From: Pachypanchax playfairii
Lineage: Eukaryota > Chordata > Actinopteri > Cyprinodontiformes > Aplocheilidae
Direction of reading: 5' to 3'
Length of the DNA: 64,000 nucleotides
NCBI GenBank assembly: GCA_006937955.1
Contig: SSNP01000010.1
Coordinates: 1,160,726-1,224,725, forward strand
Shown here: positions 24,830 to 36,800 of the stretch, one piece after another
Numbering within the stretch: position 1 is the stretch's first letter
Layout: each line of letters opens with the position of its first letter
Notes under the pieces: model-generated
What the model saw: only the letters and a program-made list of their open reading frames with translations
Databases searched by the model: none
What the model was told of the DNA's origin: nothing
Program-made: the position numbers and the translations under genes

Positions 24830-27800
24830 CTGTTACGATGACAAAAACATCATAAATTAGCTTCACTTTCTATTTTGAATAATGCTGATTATTTAAAGTT
24901 AATCTGACAGATCAGGACTGTTGTTCTTATATAAGAACGCAACAAATACAGGCAACAAACTTACAGTGTAAATTTTGTGTGCATGCACATTTTTTTGCAA
25001 TTTTTTCATTCACTTAAAGTTTTTTCTTCTAATGTGACTTTTTTTTTTTCTTTGCTGAATGATTTTCGTAGTATTAGGATATACAGTACTGTGCAAAGGT
25101 TTTAGGCAGTGGAAAAAAGTCTAAATGAAATCAATATTTGTTGTGAGCAAATATTTTAAAAACAGCATCAATTCTTCACATGCAGCCAGTTTGTGAAGGA
25201 ACTCCGTCACATTGGAGAAGTTTCTACAAATCTTCTGTTTCGTCATGTTCTCCCCAAAATAATCCATGATGTTGAGTTTAGGGCTGTATGAAGGATAAAT
25301 CTCCATGACTGTTTCACTCTACAGCTTTTCAGTTAACCAACAACATTCGGCTAAAACCGAACTACAGCAATATTTATGTTTGTCTCATTAGAACATCTGG
25401 ACCCCAGAAATACCCTGACTTCGTTCAACCAACACTGTTTAGAAGGAAACTGATGTTCACAGCACAAATTCGTGTGATTAACGTTTTTCAAATGGATAAA
25501 AATAAACAATTAACATTTGTACTTGTGAAATTATTCTTATTATGCAACATTTTGTCATACCTGTCTAAAACTTCTGCACAGTACTGTATGTCAGGTCACA
25601 TGATTAGTTTCTGAATACAAGCACAATTTCAAATAACTTGGGACACTGTGTAAAATGTAAATTAAAAACAGAATTTAAGGATTTGCAAATCTCATAAATC
25701 CATATTTTATTCCATATTGAACATAAACAACATATTAGATCCTGAAACAGATATTTTACCATTTCATAGAAAAATCGGCTGGGGGGTGCAAATAATTGCT
25801 TTCTGTTTTTATTTAGATTTTACAATGGCCCAAGTTTTTTAAGTTGTGGGTGTAAATTATTCAAACACACTCATTTTAGTCATTTAAGACACTTCAGGAA
25901 CTGTGCTTGTCATATAAACAATAAACGTGAAAAAATCTGCATAAAACCCAGTTTGTTAATTTTGTATTAAATCAAATTCATATTTTTTCTGTGTGCAGGA
26001 AGTGACTGCTGCAAGGAAATAAGTTGTAAATGCAAAAATGCTAATTAAATTCTACAAACATTTAAGCTTCCTTCACATAAGACTAAGACAAGGCTCTGAT
26101 GTTAACAAAGTAAGAACATAAAAATAAGCCAGAACATAGATAATCTTTGCAGGATCTCTGTAAGGTCTACAGACATGTATCATGAATGCAGTAGTTGCAT
26201 TCCTTATAAAATATGATAGAACCATGAGAGTTTTTTAGCTTGTTCGAAACTTCTGAAGTCAGGTTGTTGGTGCTTTGTCATCATGGGTGCAGCTTACTGG
26301 TGAAGTGTGTGGGGAAACATGGTGACAGCATCCTATGTGTGATGAGGCCTGTGCAAAATGGCATCACACAATCATCAAGAATTTGATGCAGAGCTGGAAT
26401 TTTTGGGAAGACTACAACCCCGTCATGCCCCTACAGCACTGACAGCACAAGGACATTATTGTAAAGCTTCCACCAAAACATCTTCCTTTATTTGCCTTTT
26501 GGACGCAAACTTTTCTCTGTATTTCACACGTGCAGGAACCATTTCACAACATCTGGAGAGTAAGAGAGTGATTATGAAAATAGTTCTGGCAACCGTAGTC
26601 AAAGCTCATCAGCTCAGTTCTGTTGTAAGTATTAAAAGCATTTTTCTGAAGTTAGACATGCAGGTGAAGCTGGAAGAATTCAACAAGTTTCTCTTGTTAG
26701 TCCAGCCTCACAGTTAAACCTCATCATAATGATGCAAAAAGGAGTCTGTATCCAGCTAGTCTCAAATGTATTTAAAGAGGACATTTCACACAAATTTCAG
26801 GACTTTGTGGTTATTTCTTAAGTATTGACCTGTAATATGAAACATTTTATATCTAAAAAATGTTAGGAAACACTGATTAACAGACATTTCAATCTCTCTG
26901 CGTCAAGATTCGGCTGGTTTCGTCAGGCTTCAGGCAGCAACTCATTAATATTCATTATTCAAATTTGCTGGACTCAGATTGGCTAAAAAACTAGCCTATG
27001 AGAGCAAGGTATGCTGTTTCCTGACCCACTGCACATGGCAATAGCAGACACAGTCTCTTCCAATTTGTTACGTCTTATTCTACAGCTTTTAGCCAGCAGC
27101 ATGCTAGGCGTGGTTTCAACTGCGGGTGCTGCCGAATACTAACGAACAAAGGAGTTGTGACCAAAAAGATCAGGCCGTTCAAACTCGGGAGAAATCGGGT
27201 TTTATCGCCACCTGCGTAGTTTGAGAGATTAAAACTGAAAGAGAAGTTGTTGACCTGTTTTCACACCCACTATGAAGGTAAGAACACCTGTGGAGCTAAA
27301 ATATTCAACAGAAACCTGAGAAAAACAGTTTTTAATGGAAGGGCCTCTTTAAAAATCCTTTAGATCATGACTACGTCAGGAAAATCCACCTAGCATAATG
27401 ATACTTGAGGTGGTAATGTGGTGCTGGAGTTGCGGGGCTCAATCCAGTGCATATAGTTTTGGAAATGTGCAGCTGATACTGTATATGGCGAGCACTAACG
27501 CCCCCTTTCCACTACGGTCGGCACGGTACGGAGCAAGTAGATTCAGACCCGTATTGACATGTTTCCATTACCTTTGTCTGGGCCGACCCGACCCTTTTTT
27601 TAGACTACCTCTGCCTCGGTCCACAGCGTCCTGAAGTGACCTAACATGCCCATCTAGCCCACCTAGCAGTAGTCACTGATTGGCCTGGCGGTGATATCAC
27701 AGAATAGCACCTGATTGACCTCAAAAAAACATCCGGCAACAATGGCACATTATTACTTGTTACTTCGTTCAAGATTTCAACGCTGAAGAATCTTCCAAAG

Positions 27801-30800
27801 TACAAAAATAACTCAACGTCCTCCAAATATTGTTTCCTTCTCTCAATGCACATGTCCACGCTTGTTTACTACTCTTGTGGCGATTACATCCCAGACCTTT
27901 CACACAACTTGCTAAGCTGAGCACGCCCGTGCCTTCACCTGCATCCACATTCACGAGACAGTAATGGAAACACAACCATACCGTTCTGGGCCGTGCTGAC
28001 CGGGCCCGTTCAGGACTGACCCTAATGGAGACGGGGCATAAGAGCTCAGCAGCATCATAATCGCCTTCAGAAGGACAGAAGTTTATCAGACTTGCTGCAA
28101 TCCAGATGGTTCTAACAGGTCGTAGAGAGGATTCTCAATCCTTTGTGAAGGGGGTCTTACATAGACCTGAATTTAAGTATCTATTGAATAAAACAATAAA
28201 AAAGATCTGCATAATCCAAACAATGTGAGATGTTGTTTATTCTGTATGTCGTGTATGTTAGTCCCTCATCTGCCATCACACGTTAGTTTGGGTTATTAAT
28301 AGATTGACTGGCTGTAATACCTACCTGAACATCCCCAAAAAAACTGTTGCACTGTAATTTAAATTAGAAATTTAAGATATGGGAGATGAACTTGAATCTT
28401 TCTTTATCTCATTTAAAGCAGTTTAAATATATATTCAAAAACAATCTGTCTGTTATTCAGTCACACAGATGAAACAGTGATGGAGGGAGACACAGAGGAG
28501 ATGTTAACATCGTGTCTGGAGATCTTAATCACTCCAATGTTGGAACAACATCAACCAGAACAAATAGATGTACGGAAATATAAACTCCACATACAATGAA
28601 CAATCTGTAAATAAATCTGTTAGAATAATAAAACAGCACCTTGCAGCTCAATTAGGATCAAGCAATATGCAATAAATAACACAGAGCTGGTTTCTTTACA
28701 CATAAAAATTGATCCATCTATAAAAGATAATGACCTTTAATTATCTGTCAAATTACAAACTATTAATGTTTTCATAAAGCTGTTTTTTTCTATAAAAGTT
28801 GAGTATTTGGAGATAACATTTCCGACCCGACAGTGACGTTAGACTCTGTGCTGTAGGGTTTGCTGACAGATGCGTGACTCAGCGTTTCCCTCCTGCCTGA
28901 CGCACGACCCGCCTGTCAGAGTCATGCAGGACTGGATCACGTGCATTAGGTGGACGGAGTGAAAGAAACTAAACTCAACCTTGAATGTGCATATTCAACC
29001 TTTCTTCTCTTTTCTGTATGTCGCTCCAAAATTTTCCATCAGCAGTTAACCAGATTTATTGTCCTGCTGACGCTGCTGCAGAGTAAGATGAACCCAACAT
29101 ACGCTGAGTCCACATTGTCTCATCAGAGGACTTCAGAGGCTGTTCAGTCCGATTCTGAGACTTAGTTCAACAAAATAAAGGTATTTTACATCTGACACTT
29201 AGAATCCTTTTAATTTTACTATAAATGATAGTCTGCAAAGAGCTTTAGCTGTTTTGCAATTATAATGATAGTTTTTCAGAATCTAATTTACACAGTAAGA
29301 ATAATAAACTCATCAATAAAAAGATTTCACTGTTCAAAACTAAACTGTTGCAGTTTGATTAGGAAGAGTTAAAAGGACAAATGATTTTTTTACATTATTT
29401 CTGGATAATTTGTAAATAAAATACAAGTATGACATATTACCTCTACTTTTAGCAGCTTTCTTCAAACCCTCCATGACCGAAGGTTTGACCGTCTCCAGTA
29501 CGAAGCGATGCTCAAGTCCAGGATACAGAGACCTTAAGATAAAAATAAAGTTACACGTGCTTCAATTTTAATCAAAAAGCTGTTTCTTTATCATGTTTAG
29601 GTAAAAGACTGGGATAATTCCCTGAATCATCGTCCTACACTGAGTCAGATCTACTGGATGAAGTGAGAGAACAACTGATTTAATTACATTCCTGGAACAA
29701 GTTCAAATGTTTGTTTTTAATTTGCTTAGACAGCAGCAACAACAGCTATGAGCCATCAGATCTGATGAGCAAACCAGATGTGCCTGTAATAACAGAAAAT
29801 ACAAGGTTTTTAAATGTTTCTTTAAATCACAAGAGAAATTCATATAATAATAGTAATAAAAACAGGACTGTGCTGACACACCTCTGTTCATTTCTTTAAT
29901 TTTAGAAACTTTATTTTAATCTCTTGAGCCTTTTTTCTAGATTTTTAAAAGATCTTTAAATATGTTTCTAGATTCCTTTGAGTTTTGGTGATTTTTGATG
30001 TCTATGTACAAACATTTACAGTTTGTACTTCTGAGAAAACAAAGAAACAAATCTGGTTCCTGATTTAACTTTATGGTGTAAATGACAGGATTCAAATAGA
30101 GTTCAATTAAATGTGAGATTCACTTTATAACATGATGATAGACACTAAAATATTGTGACTGACAAGTTGCACAGTGTGAACATTTTAAAACTTAACTAGG
30201 TTCAAAGTTTATAAAGGAATAAATGTACTTGTGGACTCTGTTGTCATCGTTTCTCACTTATTCAGATCTGAAAATTAGTCACAATAAATTTCAGACTTTC
30301 AAAAATTTCCAAGACGGAGTAGGAATCCTAAATTTCTGTGTCAACTGAACGTTTTCAGTAGGAGTTTAACTCATTCAGTGCCATTTTCAGATTTCATGTC
30401 CCCTTCAGTACCAGAGATATTTAGCATTTTTACTGATTTTTAAAGGCCCACAGAATATTTTCTCCTATGACTATGTGAATTCTGAAACCATCAGCACAAA
30501 GATTAATCTTTCTTCTTTCAAAAGCAAAAAAGTTTCTACCTCTTTCTGTTATTTAGTAATCTCCAGTACAAAAGAGGAACTTTTATAAAAATCCACACGT
30601 TTCAGGACTAAAAGCTGAGATAAAGAGTGTTTTGTGTAAAGAGGTTTTTCAAGCAGATCGGTGACTTTGATGTAAATATTTCATGTTTCAATGATTCATG
30701 CAACATCTGAACTATGTTTTACTACTATGAAAGTAAAAAAGTACTTTTGATAGTTTATTTTATGTATGAAAATAGTCATTTATAGACAATTTCAATATTT

Positions 30801-33800
30801 GAATAAAATCTAAGAAAATAGCAGCAGATTTATGATTCAGTTGTGTGTGTGTACGTGTGTGCGAACATGTGCACGCATGAGTGAGTAAATTAGTCGGTCA
30901 GCCCGCCCCCTCCCCCCCCCCATCAACACTTTCTGTGTTTTATGCAGCGAATCGATACTGGTCGGATTAATCCGAATCATCTAGAATTGTCACGTCGGGC
31001 TGACGACATGACGAGCCACAATACTCGGCCCTATAGATTGGACTCTGGTGCTGGGGGGATTTTATTCATGTAATCAATTCCATCAATTCTATACTTTTTT
31101 AATAACTCTGAACGAGATCACTTCTCAGCTGCTTCAGAGACTCTCATTCTTCCACCATGATCGTCTCTCTCGTGCCTGGCTCCTCCCCTGCTGCCACATG
31201 CCTTTATAAATGGTCAATGTAAATGTCCTGTATTTGTATAACGCTTTTCTAGTCATTCAGACCACTCAAAGCGCTTTCACACTACAAGGATTTTACATTC
31301 ACCCATTCACACAACCCGATATGTAAACCGGGGCAGAGGGTAGGGGATAGCACTCACACAACACGATACGCAGATCTACATGGGGTTCAATGTCTTGCCC
31401 AAGGACACTTCGACATGTGGCAGTGGAAGCCGGGATCGATCCACAAGTTGGAGGACGACCGCTCTAACCACTGAGCCACAGCAGCCCTCTATTTATAATG
31501 GAGTAAGAAAGGAAGATCTCACCCAGAGAAGTGCACCATTACCCCCTCCTGGATCATATGACTAATTACATCATGTAACAAGTTCAAATTCAGTGAGCAG
31601 CTGCCCCAGAATGCTTTGCGGGATTTAAGCCAATAAAAGCTGTAGAGACGTCAAGACGATAATGGCACTGAATGAGTTAATCATCAGCTGAATATTGTTT
31701 TGAATATTTTTCTTTATTATTGTTTTTTTAAAGTCAATTTTAGTAACTGAATCGAATTGAATTGAATTAAACTCATACAAAGACTTTTTAACTAAAGAAA
31801 TAAATCGAAGACCTAAAAAAACCTTCAGTAAATGAACAATATCTAAATCAAGTTATTATGGAACCTCATCCAAAAAGGTGCAGACGACTGTCCAAAAGCA
31901 GTTGAAGAAGGAAGAAAAAGGAACAACTAAACAGCTAAAACAAGCCAGATTATATAAGAGGAATGACAATCTAAAGCTGAAGTGCCGCCAAAACAAACAG
32001 AAGCTTGATAACAAGCTCTGTCCATCATCTCACATCTTCTGCACTGTATTATTAAACCACCAGACCTTCTACTGCGTCACTACCTGGGGTACTCTTCAGA
32101 TGCAATGTAGATGGCATCCTTTTCGCTGACAGAGGATGAAAATATGGTAAAGGTCTCATCTTGCAGCGGCAGGAGCTCGAGTCCTATGAGGTCGCTGTAA
32201 TTGGCGTCGCTGAGCACAAACTCCAGCAGCAGCAGCTTCTCCTGTGAGGGAACTTTGTGTTTGCTCTTCCTGATCGTCTGCCGCAGCAGAGACGGAGTCA
32301 TTTTCTTCACTTCAGTGGAGTTTGTCATGTAAGCAGTCAGGACAGAGTCCACCGCAGCTGGCACCTTCGCCACCTGCATCCCTGAGCTTTGGAGGTAGCT
32401 GATGACGGTCTCTGAAATGTCGCTGTCCGTGTCCAGCTCTGAAAACACAGCCTGATCCACCTCGATCCAGCTCTCACTCAGGGAATAAATGACTTGCTGC
32501 TGCAGCAGTTGTTGAAAGAGCGGCTGAAGAATGGGCGTCCAGCGGGACTTGACCTGCTTCGGGTCTGGCCACGCCCCATATGTCTCTGTAGGGGACAAGG
32601 GAAAGTCTTGGTCCTTTTTTGTTTGCACTCTTTTTATAGCCTCTGTTAGGAGAATAAAATAAGCTCTAGGGATGACGCTAATTATAAGCAGCTCATTCCA
32701 CAAAGCAGCAGGATCCCTCCACTGGTCCACCTCCCGCCACTTGATGCTCCTACGGTTGTCCGTGAGGCCGAAGAAGCCGCTGACGTGAACAGGAAGCCCC
32801 GTCTCGCTCTCCTCGCCCGGCGGAAGAGGAAGAAAACAAAAAGCTCGACCTGAGAAACCAGATGTGGCGCCTTGGTCCTCTCTGCTGATCAGAGGTAAGG
32901 CGATGCCAATTATAGGCATGAACTTCAGATCATCTGCTAGAGAGTCCAACTCAGCACACATCCCTCGTCCTCCAACTCCATTACAGACCAGCCAAGTCAT
33001 CCTCTGAGTCTCTTTAGTGGTCTCGTCCTGAGAGTCTATGTTGAGCTGGTAAGTAGCACACGTGATGCTGGAGCTGGGAACTCCGTTACTGTAGCTGTCT
33101 ACAGCCTGACTCAGAGTCTTCAAGGCATTTGGTCTTTCGAGTTTATCCTCATTGTTCTCCGTCGCTGTCACCTGAAACAACACGCGCTCGGTCCCGTCGG
33201 ACTCTCGCACGTGTAACGAGATCTTCTGAACACTCTTCAGGAAGAGGAGAACCGTGTCTGCGTCGGCCTTGAAAGACTCAAAGAGCTCTAAAACCTTCTC
33301 TTTGTTGTAGACGTTGCTGCTGAGCTGAGAAGGTTTGATGCGAAGCGGGAAGCGGAAAAGAGTTCCTGGAAAACTGCCGTCCCTGACGGTTTTCTCGGAA
33401 CTCCCAAACATCCCGAGGTAAGGCGCAAACTGGTCGGCCAGTTCGGTGATCTCCTTAATGTCCGTCTTCAAATTCCAACACTGTCCAGATTCGTTGACCC
33501 CAAACAGGGTCTGATGGGGGTCGAGCATGGCAATCTGGTCTCCGCTAAATATACTGGGAACATCTGAAATATAAATATACAAAAGAAGAATAAAGATATA
33601 TAAACATTTGTTCTGGCAAATGAAAAAATCCCATGATGCCTTCTGATTGTTTGGACATTAAACGAGAAAGTTCAGGGTTTTATGTCAGTGAAAGATTTAC
33701 TGAGTCTCTGCCTGGATTTACTGCTCCAACTTACATTCTGTAAAAATGAGTAATGTCCATCATAACAATAGATTAGATTCAATTTACAATCCTTGTTCCT

Positions 33801-36800
33801 TTGTAGATGTAAAGAAAATCTGTATTTGCATTTATTCTCATCATGATTTTATTATTTACTCCAACATGTTAAAGAATACAAGTCTCCTTTGATCCACAGA
33901 ACTGTGTGTGTGGCGGAAAGTAACTGTGTGATAATAATGTTGCCTCGTCATGTTACCTGTTACTTCATGACCCGCCTTCTTTATATTACTGAATTTATAA
34001 TGTCTTATTCAGTGACTGTGGGGATGTTAACTGCTGTATCTTCACTCGCTCCTTACGGCAAGTAAATGTTCAACAATATGTAAACAATTGGATCTATAAT
34101 TCAAATGTATTATTTTTCTGGACAACTCTGACCTGTAATATGATACACAGAGTTGAATCCGATCCCGAATCGTCCAACTTTCAGCGGATCGTCTCGCTTC
34201 CTGCTCCGTGCAATTTCCTGTATCCCGTTCCAGTCTTCAGCCGTGAACACAGCATCATTGTAGACGTACAGCGCCGTTCCTGATGATCCAAATAAACAAG
34301 CTTAGAATGACTGATATGAAATGTTATTAGTTTTTGTTTTTTTTAATGTTCATTCACTCACAAACGTTACACGAGCAAAACTGTCTAAAAACAATAAAGT
34401 TTAAAGATTTCCTGTTTCCTAAACTAACTGTTAACCTTGATGCTGCGCCATGTCAGGTGACCACAGTGACTCCACGCCGTACTCGGTCTCGTCGTACAGG
34501 AACTTGATTTCTGTGGCTCCAGCATCCTCTGCGTTTTGGATCAGCTCCTTCAAAGTAAAAGCGCGAGTCATAATGAAGACAGAGATGCTTTTACCATGAT
34601 GCCTTGCAGTAAAGAGAGGGATTAAACAGAATGGACGTACTCAACTGGTGACTTTAACCCTGGTAATAAACCATATTTCATAATCAAGCTGACAGCAGTG
34701 AGTTAAAGCCAAAACTAAAGTATTTTTTGTCATTCAAATCCCAAATTACTTTGTTTTTCCTGCCCGTCACTTAGAGTCAGTTAATAGAGCAACAAACAAA
34801 AGTTTTTTAATTTGCTTAGACAGCAGCAACAACAGCTAAGAGCCATCAGATCTGATGAGCAAACCAGATGTGCCTGTAATAACAGAAAATACAAGGTTTT
34901 TAAATGTTTCTTCAAATCACAAGAGAAATTCATATAATAATAGTAATAAAAACAGGACTGTGCTGACACACCTCTGTTCATTTCTTTAATTTTAGAAACT
35001 TTATTTTAATCTCTTGAGCCTTTTTTCTAGATTTTTAAAAGATCTTTAAATTTGTTTCTAGATTCCTTTAAGTTTTGGTGATTTTTGATGTCTATGTACA
35101 AACATTTACAGTTTGTACTTCTGAGAAAACAAAGAAACAAATCTGGTTCCTGATTTGACTTTATGGTGTAAATGACAGGATTCAAATAGAGTTCAATTAA
35201 ATGTGAGATTCACTTTATAACATGATGATAGACACTAAAATATTGTGACTGACAAGTTGCACAGTGTGAACATTTTAAAACTTAACTAGGTTCAAAGTTT
35301 ATAAAGGAATAAATGTACGTGTGCACTCTGTTGTCATCAAAAGCTGCTTTTTCACAATTTTTCAGCATACTACCTTAAAAGTTTAAGAAGAAACACATGA
35401 TCAGGTAAAAGGACAGAAAGACAACTTTACAAGATAAAAATAAAATATCGGCTCTTTGGAAGTAAAACTATGAAGAGTTAACCTTTGACTACTGCGCATG
35501 AAATATATTTTTTATTTATGTTACATTGATATCAGAGGAACATTTTGTTAATCATTTACATGTTGGATACTATTTAAAGATTACTAAATAAAGCACATTT
35601 TACTTAATTCTGAAAAACAAAAGTCCAAACATAAACATCCAGCATTCATTCTGTAAAACCTTGGGATATTAAAAAGTTCCCTGAAATGAAAAACTGAAGA
35701 AATAACAAAAGAAAGTACAAACCTTGAGAATCTGTCCACCTTCAGGGTAGCGTCTCAGAATATCCTTTAAAAATTCCACCAGTGGAGGCGTAGTCTGTCC
35801 AAACCTCCCTGTAGCAGACGTGCTGGGTTTCATTCACTGGCTTAATAAATTCATTTCTATTATAAAGAAGCAAATGTTTTAATTTACCTCCTCCTTTTAG
35901 GCCTGTTCCCTCCAGAGTGACAGATATTTTTGGAGTCCCTGCAGGAACCAAGGAACCAATCTGCACCTTGTTATCCAGCTAGAACAGGTCGAGGTAAAAA
36001 CAGAGAACATTTCTTCAATGAATGCAATGTAAAACTAAAATCACATGGAATCCAGCAACAGCAAAACCAACTGGGATCAGAGGGAAATAATATAAAAATA
36101 TAAATATTACTACCTTCGTTGCAGCACAAGTGAAACAAACTGACAGCTAACTAGAACCAGCGCCCATCTGACCTTTAACGTCACCATTATTAGTTTCTGC
36201 TACATCAGTCGTGGTGAATTATTGCACACTGGATGAGAGGCAATCTTTTCCTGGTGCACATTTCAAGAATCAATGCAGCAGCGAGTCGGCGCCAGGTCCG
36301 ATGCTGCGGCTGCGTGGAGGCTGTTCAAGGTCACACGGACGCGACTCGCTGCACTCAGCACTTTCTGATGTCACAACGAGCAGAAATCGTTCATCACGGT
36401 CAATCACATCGTTATTGTACAATTCAGATCAAATGACTCCTTCAGAGCCAAATGAATACTTCACACAGAGGTAGTTTAAGTAATAATGTTACATTCATTC
36501 TGCAAAATGATCAGAAGAAACTTAAATACCAGAATTTGCCGAAATCTTGTCTCACCGTCTCCCTGTTTAGAATTTAAAAGTAACATGAAACCACTAATTA
36601 AAATGACTTCCAGCTCAATGTTAGAACGACCTTATTACCACAATGTGTGAACAATGTTTTTAATCCTAATAAATAATAAATACAGCAACCCAAAGTCTCC
36701 CTAAAGAATCTGTACTACTGTAATAGTTTCAGGTATTTTTTGTCTAAAAACACTGAATATTTTATTTTATCATAAAAAGAAAAGCTGATAAATAAAAGAA

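Noticed and set aside
26358..26717. 119-codon open frame in sacs intron 8
   Set aside because: No homology that I can recognise, and the surrounding sequence is repeat-rich.
27398..27975. Short open frames of 68-78 codons on both strands
   Set aside because: They fall in or beside the MITE at 27498-28039 and match nothing known.
32080..33582. A separate 500-residue sacsin-like gene
   Set aside because: Both ends are splice sites in the right phase. Exon 8 (29441-29532) bridges it to the giant exon and exons 2-6 lead into it, so it is exon 7 of sacs.
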